Assembly: GCA_023159155.1 (NCBI GenBank)
Contig: JAJNNX010000062.1
Coordinates: 277,267-341,266, forward strand
Direction: 5' to 3'
Length of the DNA stretch: 64,000 nucleotides
DNA from: Ustulina deusta
Lineage: Eukaryota; Ascomycota; Sordariomycetes; Xylariales; Xylariaceae
Shown: positions 21,071-32,385 of the stretch, piece after piece
How the letters are laid out: each line of letters starts with the position of its first letter
Position numbering within the stretch: the first letter of the stretch is position 1
Position numbers and translations under genes: made by a program
Notes under the pieces: generated by a model
Told to the model about the DNA's origin: nothing
Databases searched by the model: none
The model's input: the letters and a program-made list of their open reading frames with translations, nothing else

Positions 21071-22174
21071 ATGATTCCAACGCTAGACTTGAGCCACTTC
21101 ACTCGAGGTGATAAGCTGCAGCGTCAGCAATTTGCTGATGGACTTCTTGCTGGCCTGATAGACACTGGTTTCGCCAAAGTTATCAACCATGGTCTCGACA
21201 GAAAGAAACTTGATGAGATGTTTAGATGGGTAAGTGTGCCCCACAAGGTCACGGTCTGTTATTCAGATTCTGACTTTGGTACTCCACTAGAGCGAGACAT
21301 TTTTCCGCCAGCCGGTCGAAACAAAGAACGAGATTGCCAATGTGACGGGTCCCAAGCCTGTGCGTGGGTACAGCGGTGTATCGGTCGAGTATGTTTCGAG
21401 ACTTGTGGATGACAAGACGTCCAAACCAATCACGAACTCGAAGGTAAAGACAGCCTCACGTGAATTAATTTAACTTTTCTGTTGCTAATACCGAGAAACT
21501 ATATCCAGGAGCATTTCGATCTAGGCCCTACCAGTGACGTAGAGTTCCCGAATCAATGGCCGCGGAGCCCCGAGCTTGAAGGGTTCCGTCCCTTCATGGA
21601 AAAATTGTACGAAGAGGGCAACGATATCTGCCTCACTCTACTTGAAGCCCTAGAGATTTCTCTTGGTCTCAATCCTGGGTCGTTGAAGGAACGCTCCATT
21701 CCTAATGCTGCAGATCTCCGCCTCACCCATTATCCCGAGATTTCTATCAAGGATATGAGGTCGGGCCAAACAAGCCGCATTGCACCGCACTCGGATTGGG
21801 GTATCGTCACGCTGTTGTTTCAAGACAGCACCGGGGGCCTCGAGGTGGAGGATCGGACTCACCCAGGTACCTTCTTTCCCGTCGAGCCGGACGACACCAC
21901 CGAGATGATTGTCAATGCTGGCGACACCTTGATGCGCTGGACGAACGGAAAGGTGGTCGCTGGAATTCACCAGGTCACTATCCCAGACCGGCTGAAACAG
22001 ATGGATGAGATGATACTCCCTGAGAGGTACAGTGTGGCACATCTCTTCAAGGCGCAGCGACAAGTCTCGATCGCCCCGCTGAGTCAGTTTGTCACTGTCG
22101 AAGAGCCAGCCAAGTACCCCGAAATGAGTGCCCTGCAGTATCACAGACAAGCACAAAACCTCCTTTTCACTTGA
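21071..22174 (+). CDS. 2-oxoglutarate/Fe(II)-dependent dioxygenase (isopenicillin N synthase-like), three exons
   Basis: Spliced from 21071-21229, 21291-21443 and 21509-22174, giving 325 residues. Introns of 61 and 65 bp start GTAAGT and GTAAAG and end CTAG and CCAG, both at phase 0. The N-terminal DIOX_N-like part has IPTLDLSHF and GFAKVINHGL. The catalytic double-stranded beta-helix carries the iron ligands H198 and D200 (APHSDWG) and H258 (AGIHQVT), with the 2-oxoglutarate-binding R277-x-S279 (RYSVAHLF). All residues needed for activity are present. Enzymes of this family hydroxylate, desaturate or ring-close small molecules in the cytosol. Substrate unknown. Same strand as the transporter upstream, which could fit a small metabolic pair, but no synthase gene is nearby. 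Confidence 0.9.
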
Positions 22175-23010
22175 GTCATACATAAAATGTAACGAGGCCC
22201 GGGTGGTTAGGGAAGGTTGATGTAGTATTCATTATTATAGGTGGAGAAGGAGGTCAGTTGATCTATCACCACCACGCAGCCTTCCCCGTGATAATAACTT
22301 TACTTCACCTTGTAATTAAAATGTGTTTCCAAGTGAACGCGCTCGTGTTGACGTCCGTTGAAGGGGGCCGCGCATCTTCTCCAGTCTTCGTCAACACCGT
22401 CGGTAGAAGAAGGCATTCCGGGCCAACTAGCACCTCGAGAAGCAGCGGGCTCCTGCTTACTATAATCAACGGATCTAAATTTGGTTTAGCTATCTGTAGG
22501 CTTGAAAGCAAGACTCGATACCGCGGCAATGAATGTGCCACCGCAGTCAAATCTCATCATGTCACTTTGACCAGCTGACATGAAGTGCAACACCCGAGCC
22601 ATCCGCATACAGTTTACGTCCTACACCGCCCATTACGGTAGGTTTTATGAAACATTGATGATTACCTCGCGAGCCGAAAATCGATGTAGGGGCGTGTGAG
22701 GTTTTCATTTGTCACCTGTGCCAACATGCATGGGAGGTATTTGTGTCTCTGTGGGGGGTGGTAATTCGCCGCATTCTAGGGCTGCAACAAGAAAGATATC
22801 CCATGTCTTCGTACAGCCGACACGCCAGTCACTGGCCTACAGGCCGTTCATTTTCAAGAACAGAACCAAAATATGCTATAAAAGTCATGTTCCGGCCATC
22901 GTGGTCCGAGCCTGAGCTAGCCACCAGAGGGCCGAGGGCAGTTGATTCCCAATTCCTAGGTAATATCTAACGACTCATATAAAATTTTGTTATCACGTGG
23001 CGACAGCACA
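22175..23010. other. Intergenic region before HET gene
   Basis: Open frames at 22258-22578 and 22709-22970 overlap each other and show no domain. TATAAAA at 22978-22984 and an E-box CACGTG at 22994-22999 lie just upstream of the HET gene start at 23011. Confidence 0.4.
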
Positions 23011-25724
23011 ATGCCGGAGAAAGTCGAACTGCGCTCCAAGTACTACACGGTCCACCAGGGGTGTTTCGCCCAGCCGTACGTGCAGCTTGAGGTGCCTTCG
23101 ACGGTGTCCCGCGTCCGCAGCTTAGAGCTCAGTATCAGGTTGAGAGACCAAGGTAGTACGCACCCTGCAAGTATTCTATTTGACTGGGACTGAGTGGTCA
23201 AATAGGTTGGGGAGGCGGCAGTATCCCGTGCACATCCAGCGGTCCACAGAATATCCGGGACGCAACCACGCCAACCCAATCACGTTCTACCGCAACCCAA
23301 CCGCCGTTGAAGAGTTTGGCCACCACACATGCCGCTGGGACTGCGACAACCCCGCGTCCTCGCCATTTAATGCGGCATGGGTGGCCTCAATCCCTCCCGG
23401 GGACACAATCCAGATCGTGCCAAAATCGTTTGGTCAGGGCTGGACCAACATCGTCTCTGAGGCTAACATTAGGATTGAATACCACGAAAAGGACGACGAC
23501 GGCGGTGAAGATGTGGTTGGTCATCGACCCGAGTCACCATATAATGGCCTCAGCAGACTCGATAGCAGAAACAGACAAATCCGCCTGCTAGTGGTGCATC
23601 CCGGACGATTTTCGGATCCCGTAGTGGCACGGTTCGAAACAGTGTATTTGCTGAGCGGTCGAGCCGATGAAAGCGAGAAGGCATTATCAGCACCGAAGTT
23701 CTTGGCGCTATGGTATTGTTAGGGAGAACTGAGTGAGCTAGCAGAGCTGAGTATTGCTCTCAGTGAATGTGGTGACGAGTTTACTACCGTGAGAAGCTTC
23801 CCTGTCTCCCAAAAGGTTGTGGCCGCAATCCGAAGGCTACGAACTCCAACTCAGCCCCTGAGGATTTGGATCGATGCTGTCTGCATCAACCAGCAGGATA
23901 TGGATGAACGTTCGGGACAGGTTGCCATCATGAGTAGCATATATAAAAGCGCGGCACAGGTTCATGTCTGGTTCGGTGAGGGGGACCAGGCACTCAAGTC
24001 AACGCTGCGGATAATCCGCGATGCCTGCAACATCACCGACCCACAGCCCGATGCTATCTGTGCTGGTGGCGACCAGTGCGACTGTGGCCGGGGGTAGCAG
24101 CACATGATCGATCGAGAGATTTTCTTGGCAGAGAGCGAGGGACAAGGAAAAGGATAAGACCAAGAATTTGGATTATATGGATATAATCTTCTAGGAACAC
24201 CGAGCTTGTTTTGCCGATAAGGGATTCTACGCGCCGGACATTGATGCTGAAATCGGCCTATCCGTCCTTATGAGTAAGTTGTTTGGACACCCGTGGTTCT
24301 GGCGTGTTTGGGTGATCCAGGAGGCAATACTGGCCCAGGATGCCATTGTGTACTGCGGTGAGGAGATGGTGAGGTGGAAGGACCTTATGAAATTCCACCA
24401 ACGACTTAATTTACCTCAGTACAGATTAGAGTTCTATAAGAGCTATTATCAGCCTCAGGTTGTGATGCCCCCAATCTGGGCAACCCTTCATAGACTAAGT
24501 CTTGACCAGACCCTACAGAGCGATCCGGGCGCGCACGATACCAATTCGCCAAAATCAACCCTAGGCATCTTTCTCAACACCCTTGACATTAGCGCCACCA
24601 AACCGAGGGACAAGCTCTACGCCCTTCTACCGTTTGGCAAGGAAACATCCTCCATGAGAACTGAGCTACCAGTTGAGCTACAACCCAACTCGTGCGACGA
24701 GGTCTACGCCAGCTTCACCCGGTGGGTAATACGCCAGGAAAACTCCCTCGCTGTTCTCTCCTTGGTGCACTGCCATCCCACACGCACTTGGAACCGTATG
24801 CTTTGCGACATCGACCCAGGTACTGTCAATAGGGGCTCTGCCGTGGCACGGCCGACCTGGAGCATCAGTCCTCAGGGCCAAACGCGATTCATCTATTCGA
24901 ACCTTAACAGACAGTTCTCCTTCTGCGCAGGAGGCACGACGGTGCCCGACAGACGGCTCCTAGACGACGAGTCTGATCCTCTAGCCCTAAAAGTCACTGG
25001 CTACGTGATAGGAAGTATCATCGTAAAGGGTTACCCGCCGCTCATCAGAGGTCGGGACGGCGGTGGCGTGGATATCATTCCATTTTATAGGGACTGCAAT
25101 TTCAGGGAGCCCGAGGACTTGATGTTCTTTGAGACGGGGGTTGGTGTCCCCCTATTTATCTTCCAAGATACCCAGCCGTTATCGACAGTTGACAACAGTC
25201 AGCCTGGCCTGGAGAGAGTGATGGACGTGATGTTCGACCCATGTCGTGGGGACAGATTTCAAAGGAGTCTGCTGAGTAGCTGGGCAGAGCCCATCAACAT
25301 TGACTCAAACACCTGGATACACACGTATGCGGACCACCTCAAGTCCCATCTTTACAATTTCGGGGATCCCAAGCCCCTGCCTGTCTTAATCAGGGAGACG
25401 TTGCACCATCACCGGTTGAAATGAACAGCAGCAGACACAGAATTTATCCCGCCGTGTCTGAGTGAGTGTTATTTCATCAGCTCAAACGGCCATGTTGGCT
25501 TGGGTCCATGGCCTACCAAGGAGGGAGACATAATAGCGCTCCTCCATGGGGCCACAGTGCCGTACCTCCTGCGACCGGTTGTCAAGGAGGCTCAGGCGAC
25601 GGAGGGGGACCACAAAGAGTACGAACTGGTCGGAGAGTGCTTCTTCGAGAGTGCCATGGACGGAGAACCGATGGAGCAGATGTCGAATGACAGCAAGCCC
25701 CCACAAGTTTTTGTCCTAGTGTAA
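23011..25724 (+). pseudogene. HET-domain (heterokaryon incompatibility) gene, inactivated
   Basis: Starting at ATG 23011, the pieces form one HET-type protein read left to right. An N-terminal lectin-like region holds RLRDQ and QYPVHIQRS, then GDTIQIVPKSFGQGWTN. The HET domain follows, with FLALWYC, then RIWIDAVCINQQDMDERSGQ, then QVHVWFGEGDQ. Next comes HPWFWRVWVIQEAILAQDAI, and finally the conserved tail GPWPTKEGDIIALLHGATVP with YELVGECFFESAMDGE. Defects: a frame change between 23,155 and 23,215 that simple splicing does not fix cleanly; TAG at 23720-23722, where the signature ALSYCWG should have its Trp (TGG to TAG); a frame change between 24,094 and 24,195 (intron or frameshift); and TGA at 25422-25424 with the frame open on both sides. 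HET proteins trigger cell death on non-self fusion. This copy looks dead. Confidence 0.85.
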
Positions 25725-26123
25725 GCAACATCGAGAAACTGGAGGAAGACAACGGCTTCTAACATCACCCGCTAGTTAACAATCAAGCTACAGAGCGGTT
25801 GCAAGATTTTGCTATTCAGCTTCGACGTATCGACCAAGTGATTTTCAACCCTTTTTTTTTTCACATCTTGCATATTCACCGCCCATAACCTGTTGGTCTA
25901 ATATGTCTCCTATCAACAGCTAAATCCGCCAGATTGATAACAACTCTTGGCTGATTTTAGGGAGCCTGTTACCTTGTCGCAAGCAAGTACCTTATCTTAT
26001 CTCGCCTCCTGAAGTGACGGTAATGGTAGTTGCTTTGTGCTTTCTGCCCCTTCTGTTCCTCTCTCGCACACACATTCACTCTTCAACACAGGGGAGATCT
26101 GGAAGGTTTACAACGGATGAGGG
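25725..26123. other. Intergenic stretch between two pseudogenes
   Basis: About 400 bases with a T run near 25,851-25,861. No supported gene; it may include eroded upstream sequence of the phosphotransferase relic. Confidence 0.4.
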
Positions 26124-26543
26124 GTTTCAGCAATCTGGCGTGTTGGTGAAGCTGTCATTAAGAGTGAATTGCCCCAGACGCAACAAGAGAGCATACCACC
26201 CTGCAATACCTACGAGATAGGCAGCTGCTTGACTTCCGTATCCCAGATGTCTATTACCACACAGACCTCGAAAATCGGCACTTGATCGTTCTTGGTAGAC
26301 TTGCTGGTCGTACCCTCAATTATATATGGTGCGAAATGGTGGAGACACCAATACAAGAAGATGTCTGCCGCATGGCGAAGGTTTGCATGGAGTTGGCGAC
26401 TTGGGAGGGTGAAACTATTGGTGGGGTCGATAGTAAACATTTGACCCGTTAGTATCTACCTACTCAAGCCTATCGCAGAAGTGGACTTCGACCCTGGCCA
26501 TCTTCTTAAGAGCTGCAATAGGTTAAGGACGGATAAGCTATGA
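26124..26543 (+). pseudogene. APH/choline-kinase-like phosphotransferase relic, two frameshifts
   Basis: Three frame segments join in order. SAIWRVGEAVIK runs to 26162. A shift by 26168 leads into APDATREHTTLQYLRDRQLL, LIVLGRLAGRTLN and VCRMAKVCMELATWEGETIG to a TAG at 26450-26452. A further one-base shift gives LLKPIAEVDFDPGHLLKSC to a TGA at 26541-26543. This is the usual order of the fungal aminoglycoside-phosphotransferase-like kinase family up to just before the catalytic Brenner-type motif (HxDxxxxN), which is missing. So the N-lobe and hinge remain, and the catalytic lobe is gone. Such proteins phosphorylate small molecules or are of unknown function. Only decayed copy seen in this window. 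Confidence 0.65.
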
Positions 26544-26649
26544 TCTTCCTAATAACTAGCAGAACAATAGAGGAATCATGAATGCGCTATAAGGAGCATA
26601 CACCTTAAACTATTCTATGAGCCAAGCTAGAAGTAAGAAATAAAATAGG

Positions 26650-26854
26650 TGTCACGGTTAGGTGGATCCAAGGGATCCATCGGAACGGGTCAACGTTGTT
26701 CCGAGAGATCCTGTATATATACAGCTCATTCCATTCCCTTTGTCATGATTAGAACTTGGACTTCAGATCATCCGAATACACCTTTGGTGATCATACATAG
26801 TATATGCACTGGTCCCATTTCTCCACTAGATCGCAACTCCACTCCTCCGTGAGA
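26650..26854. mobile_element. Solo LTR (205 bp) with 5-bp target duplication ATAGG
   Basis: It begins TGTCACGG and ends CCGTGAGA, near-inverted LTR ends (the usual final CA reads GA). ATAGG stands immediately on each side (26645-26649 and 26855-26859). A TATA-like tract, TGTATATATACAGC, sits in the middle, as in an LTR promoter. Composition is normal, so it is little affected by RIP. No internal retroelement sequence adjoins it, so it is the product of LTR-LTR recombination. Confidence 0.85.
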
Positions 26855-27612
26855 ATAGGGCATAATTTTTACAACTTTATATAGTTATTAAGAAACAATT
26901 ACCCTCTCTCCTAACGCCTGATTAAACCAAGAAAATATCTGCATTTCGGAAGTAGCGATCTAATTAGGAAGCATTTATATAAATCAGCACTATGAATACT
27001 AATTATCACTAAGAGCCGTATGACCCACACTGCCGCATTTTAATTTAAAGGTTAATTTAACATCACCGCATTGTTTCTCTTATAAATAGCTTGCTTGCTA
27101 GCTGTATTGTACGAGGGATATCGCTTGCTACGCCGAACGCTACAATACTATATAAAGCACTATAGGCTGTTTCACCTCAGCTGCTTTGCCCTCCTTCTTT
27201 GCCTCCGGTTTACTAACAAACTAAATAGTGTTTAAAGGACCATAGTACCGCCACAGTACCGCCATACTACCTTCTCAACCGTTGTTTATATCGATGTATA
27301 GGAGGTTATGAATCTATTAAAGCAGACAAAGGTAGCAAGCAGCAATGGAGTGCTGTTAGCCTCAGGAAATGACATATTCTAGAACGTTTGGGTCGGTACA
27401 ATACCTGCCAACTAGTCCATGTAGTAGGCACTTCAAAAAAAAAAAATCTGAACATCAAGGTTTCCATATAAACCAAAGGAATATAACAACGTTAAATCCT
27501 AAAGTATATACCGCACTATATATTGCTGAAATACAGCTAATAATGATGATTTAGTTTCACCTATCTTGTATCCAACCTCTTCCTTGTGAAGGCAAGAGGG
27601 CCATGATACATT
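26855..27612. other. Intergenic region, moderately AT-rich
   Basis: No supported gene. Moderately AT-rich with A runs near 27,436. It lies at the 3' end of the M6-like peptidase gene. Confidence 0.4.
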
Positions 27613-28806
27613 CTACGCTAGAGTTACCCTGATCTCGTAGTCTTCGCCATCCTTCCTTACAACTGTGATCTCGATACCCCAACTAGCCACTCTGTATGAA
27701 CGTACGCCATCCAGTGTGAGTGTAGCGTCATTGAGTTCATCACTTGCGCACCCACCAGACCCAGGGGTCACGTCTAAAACCCTCACGGGACCCTCTCCGG
27801 TCGCAGTTTTGGTAGAGATAGTGTATAGAAGAATTCCCGTCGCGCATGACGCTGAATCAAGGCCCATTGACGACCGCACCTCGGCAACCAGTGCATCGGT
27901 ATCATTGTGCTTCACTACAACAGCCTTCTTTCCTCCAGCAACCTCTACTGGCGATAGTATGTGCGAAGTCTCTCCAGCTTCGGCCACACAGTCAACCTGA
28001 TCGTCGACCAGCCAGCCAAGCCGCCATTTGTCCCATGCAAAATAATCCGGGCTTGGCCCACTGATCAGCCCCATCAAGTCCCAACCTCCAATGAAAAGTC
28101 CTGTCGCACTGCCGTTGAATGGGTAGTAATCCGGCAGACACATGGTGTGCCCCGTCTCATGGTTGAGCACAAGAGACCCCCAAGTCCTGTAGCCATCATA
28201 CCCAAAGGTTACCGACTTCTTCGCAACATATATGCCATTGCGCGTCGTCACATCGCCAATAAATGTTGGACTATAAGTGATAGCGGTCGCGTTTGCTGTA
28301 GGAACGATGTACAGGACGTCTACTGGGGGGATCGGGGCGTTGTAAGCAGCTAGCGCATCCTGGATGTAGTGCTTGTGCTCCTCGGCCGTGAGCCCGCGCT
28401 GCCAGTTATAACTGACGGCAGTGGCGGGCATACGGTAGAACCGCGAGGTGTCGGCCCTCACAGATAGATTTAAAGCGCCATAGGACGCTTTGTCGTACCA
28501 GTCTGCCGCGCTGGGGAGGAAGAAGTCATGCAAAACCTCTGGAGAGCTCTCGCTGGCACCCTGATCAGGAAAGTCGACAAATATCATGAACGCCTCAAGA
28601 GTGCCGACGCTCGGTGCACAGTTCAGCTCATAGCCAAACCCCGCACTTAGATAGATGTTTTGGTCTGCCGCGAGTTTGCAGGCCGACACGTCGGCGCTAG
28701 GTGTTCTTGTAACAAGTGCATAGATGGGCCACGCCCAGCTCGTGAATGATATCCAATGCATCTTATTCATGTTAACAGGAATGCGGACCAATGCACTCTG
28801 CTGCAT
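27613..28806 (-). CDS. Secreted M6-like (immune inhibitor A-type) zinc metalloprotease
   Basis: An uninterrupted frame gives 397 residues from the ATG at 28806. Internal Mets at residues 13 and 16 may be the true start, as they put the hydrophobic stretch MHWISFTSWAWPIYALV at the very N-terminus as a secretion signal. The zinc site HETGH is at residues 216-220, in NHETGHTMCLPDYY, with the third ligand probably the Asp or a residue in GGWDLMG downstream. The flanking DVLYIVPTANA and FVDFPDQ are typical of M6-like peptidases in fungi and bacteria. It should act outside the cell, cleaving protein. About two thirds is the catalytic domain, and the rest a beta-rich tail. Intact. It is the last gene before the AT-rich block. 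Confidence 0.85.
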   Translation of the reverse strand: MQQSALVRIPVNMNKMHWISFTSWAWPIYALVTRTPSADVSACKLAADQNIYLSAGFGYELNCAPSVGTLEAFMIFVDFPDQGASESSPEVLHDFFLPSAADWYDKASYGALNLSVRADTSRFYRMPATAVSYNWQRGLTAEEHKHYIQDALAAYNAPIPPVDVLYIVPTANATAITYSPTFIGDVTTRNGIYVAKKSVTFGYDGYRTWGSLVLNHETGHTMCLPDYYPFNGSATGLFIGGWDLMGLISGPSPDYFAWDKWRLGWLVDDQVDCVAEAGETSHILSPVEVAGGKKAVVVKHNDTDALVAEVRSSMGLDSASCATGILLYTISTKTATGEGPVRVLDVTPGSGGCASDELNDATLTLDGVRSYRVASWGIEITVVRKDGEDYEIRVTLA

Positions 28807-29170
28807 TTAGCGTGCGAGGTGATAGATAAGAACGTAGTGCAATTAATTGAGTTGTTAACCTTCTAGCTTCCCTACGATTTCCTGTATTCACTGACTTAAA
28901 ATGCATCGATTGCGTCAAACATTTATCCAGGAGTGTAATATCCGATAATTTCGCCGGAGGTTGTCTCCATCCGGAACAATTAGCAGAAAAGGTAACGTTG
29001 GGGTTGAAATGTTGGAGTATGCCCCTATAGTATACACCAGTGTCTCGGAGGAAAGATTAATTGTGCTCGGAGCAGCTGGTCGCGGGGTTGAGTGTCAAGG
29101 CGGGGTAATAGCTCCCGAAGAAACCCCTACCAACGGAGGTGATAGGTTTTCCATAATGTGTGGCAATTTT
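28807..29170. other. Transition zone to AT-rich block
   Basis: Upstream region of the peptidase gene; composition still normal. Base composition drops sharply after about 29,170. A 72-codon frame at 28961-29179 has no domain and is not called. Confidence 0.5.
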
Positions 29171-30538
29171 ATGTCATAATTATTTTAAAAAACATTTTTA
29201 CGAATGTATTAAACATTAAATTCTAGATTGTGCCGAGGCAAAAGAACTGATAGGAAAAAGAAGTGAGAGAGAGTAAAAGTGGCTAAAATTACGGTGATAA
29301 AAGAAAAACATGGTGAGCCATGAGGCAACAGGAGGCAAAGGGGTGGATAAGCTTCCCTTACACTGATTATCGATGAATCTAAGGTTAGATTTGATTTTAC
29401 TAAGAGGTTAAATTAAGTTTTTAAAAATATATGTTTTTAGTTATTTAGCTATAAATAAATAAAATAACTTGATTATAAAATATTAGTTATATTATTAGAT
29501 TTATTAGATTTTACGGTTTAAAAATATTAAAGGTTTATTAATTTATTAATTAAAACTAATAAAAATAAAATATAGTAATAATATAATTAAAATATAATAA
29601 AAATATAATAATAATTAAATTAAGCAAAAAAAAAAGTTTATTTATTAAAAATAATTTTATAATAAAACTAATATTAAATAAGCTATATATAATATATTGT
29701 ACATAAAACAAACAAATAACACACGTAGATAAAATATAATTAATTATATATAATATTATTTATAAAAAAAAAAACGTTTATATAAAGCATAAATTTTTAT
29801 ATTTATATAAAAACTCTACTAGTATACAAGCTAATATAATAAAAAAAAGTTTCCTTTGTTTAAATAACCTTTATATAAATATAAGCATAAATTTGCACTC
29901 TATATAAATTATATAATAAAGTTATAACTAACGCTAGTTATGTTAATACTAATTATTATTATTATTTAGTTATAACTGCTTATTATAAAATAAAAATAAA
30001 AAGCAACTATATAACTACTTAAATATATATATATAAACTTAACTAATAAAAAAAGTAACTAGATTAATAATCTAGTTTATATATATAGCTACTAAATTAA
30101 TAAATTATTTTTCTTTAATAGAATTATATAATAATATTATAAAGCTACTATTTTAGCTATATAGTTAATTAAAAAATATAAACTAAAAGTTATTCGGTAA
30201 TTATCTAAGTTAAAACTAAATATTAGCTTTTGTTTTATATAATAATAAAATTTATAATTAGCGAGCTTATTTAGTTAATAAGCTTTATATAAATAGCTAC
30301 TAGTTAAAAGTTTTTAAAATAGCTTATATTTAGTTAATTAAGCAGGTTATTAATATAAAATATAGTTAATTAATCAAAAGTAAAGTTAGTTTATATATAA
30401 AAAAACTTATATATAAAAAAATATTTAAGTTTTTTATTGCTTTTTATTTGTTTATTATTATTTAATTTTTTTTTATATGTCTGTTTATCTTTATATATTA
30501 TATATATATATATATATTTATATAATAAATACTAACCT

Positions 30539-30998
30539 ATAACACAAGCTCGCCTCGCACACAAGCTTGTTTTGTACTTTTTTTATATACTTTTATATAT
30601 AAATTCTTTAGTAAAATACTTAGTCTATTTTTTCTAGCTCTTTTAAGTTAGTAGCTATAATAAAATAAAATATATATTTAGGTTTCTAATAATATAGTAA
30701 ATCTAAAAATAACTTTTTTAATTTTATACCTATTTTATTTTTAGCGTTATAATAAACTACGTTAAAATAATCTTTCTAATTTTTTAAAACTTAAATATTT
30801 CTAAAGATAAAATAGATATAAAATTAAAAAATTTATTTTTAGATTTACTATTTAATTATAAACTTAAATATATATTTTATTCTTTTATAGCTACTAACCT
30901 AAAAGAGTTAGCAAAAAGTAAAGTAAGTACTTTTACTAATAAATTATATATAAAAGTACAAAAAAAAAGGTGCGAAACAAGCTTATGTTATAAGTTAT
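30539..30998. mobile_element. Foldback palindromic element, copy 1
   Basis: The left end holds ACACAAGCTTGTTTTGTAC and the right end reads back as CATAAGCTTGTTTCGCACC. Pairing continues inward for about 200 bases per arm (for example ATCTAAAAATAAC... against its reverse near 30,840), with a central loop of about 60 bases around CGTTATAATAAAC. No coding. It belongs to the same family as the copies near 31.5, 38.8, 39.8, 40.7 and 51.2 kb. The exact outer edge is uncertain by about 10 bp. Confidence 0.75.
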
Positions 30999-31461
30999 TT
31001 AGTTTTTTAATAATAATAGTTATATATTAAAAATCATTAGTTAAAATAGCAACTACTATATAGTATTACTACTAATCAAGAATCTTAATAATTATTAGTT
31101 TATTATAACGCTCTATATTAATATATATATTCATTTAATATATTACTAATAAAACGTAAGTTGCTATTATATTATTAATCAATATATAAATCTAAATGTT
31201 TATAAATATATTTTTTATATAGTTTGTATTTAATTATATAATATTACTATTATTATATATATAAAAAATATTTATATAAAACATAGTATACGTTTAATGT
31301 TTATATAATATATAATATAATTATTATGTTTAAAAAAACTTTTTAATTATATAAAAAAAAAAAATAATATTTATATTTGTTTTTTTTTTAAATTAATTTA
31401 TTATATATTATTTTTATACTTTTAATTTTATTTATAAACATTTCTATTTATATAATTAACT

Positions 31462-31905
31462 TAATATATAACATAAGCTTGCTTTATATATAAGCTTGTT
31501 TTGCACTTTTTTTATATATCTTTATCTATAAATTCCTTAGTAAAATACATAGTCTATTTTTTTGAACTTTTTTAAGTTAGTAGCTATAATAAAATAAAAT
31601 ATATAATGAAATTTAAAAATAATTTTTTTAATTTTATAGCTATTTTATTTATAATATTATAATAAACCAAGCTAAAATAATCCCTGCAATTTTTTAAAAT
31701 TTAAATATTTCTAAAAATAAAATAGCTATAAAATTACAGAAATTATTCTTAAATTTTTTATTTAATTATAAACTTAGATATATATTTTACTTTAGTATAG
31801 CTGTTAACTTAAAAAAGTTAACAAAAAGTAAAGTAAGTAGCTTTATTAAAGAATTATATATAAAAGTACAAAAGAAATATAAAACAAGCTTATATTAAAG
31901 GTTAT
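31462..31905. mobile_element. Foldback palindromic element, copy 2
   Basis: Same internal order and arms as copy 1: TATAAGCTTGTTTTGCAC at left, AAAACAAGCTTATATTAAAG at right, and a loop near 31,660-31,700 with AAAATAATCCCTGCAATTT. More AT-shifted than copies 3 and 4. Confidence 0.75.
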
Positions 31906-32385
31906 TTATTAATATAAAGATTTTCAATATTTAATTTAGTATTTTTTTTATATTATATTAAATTTTACGAACCAATTATATAATAATTTTAAGTTTAAAT
32001 ATAATATAGCTAGTATTAAAAATAAACTTAGTATAGTTATAATGTTTTAAAATATTCTATAAAAAGTAATAATATTATTAAAATAATTAATTATTTTATA
32101 TAATTTGCTAATGAATATATTTTTAATTACTTGTTTATATTTGTTTAAGTTCTAATATATAAAAGTCTTTTTTGTATAATATTCTATAGTTAATATAATA
32201 ATAAATCTAACCTAAAAAATCATATCTATATTATTTCTAAATAATCTATTTATAAAAATGAACAATTTTATATAGTATAAATTAAATAGCATAAAAATTA
32301 AACTATAGTTCATATTAATTATCTATTATTAAAATATTTAGTTTAAATTTTTAATATTATATAACTTAAGATTTATTACTTAAGT

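Noticed and set aside
2074..22174. Secondary-metabolite gene cluster (methyltransferase, MFS, 2OG dioxygenase)
   Set aside because: No backbone synthase or cluster regulator in the window, and the genes are separated by unrelated loci.
26210..26440. Minus-strand frame as a gene
   Set aside because: It is the shadow of the phosphotransferase relic on the plus strand, which has clear family motifs.
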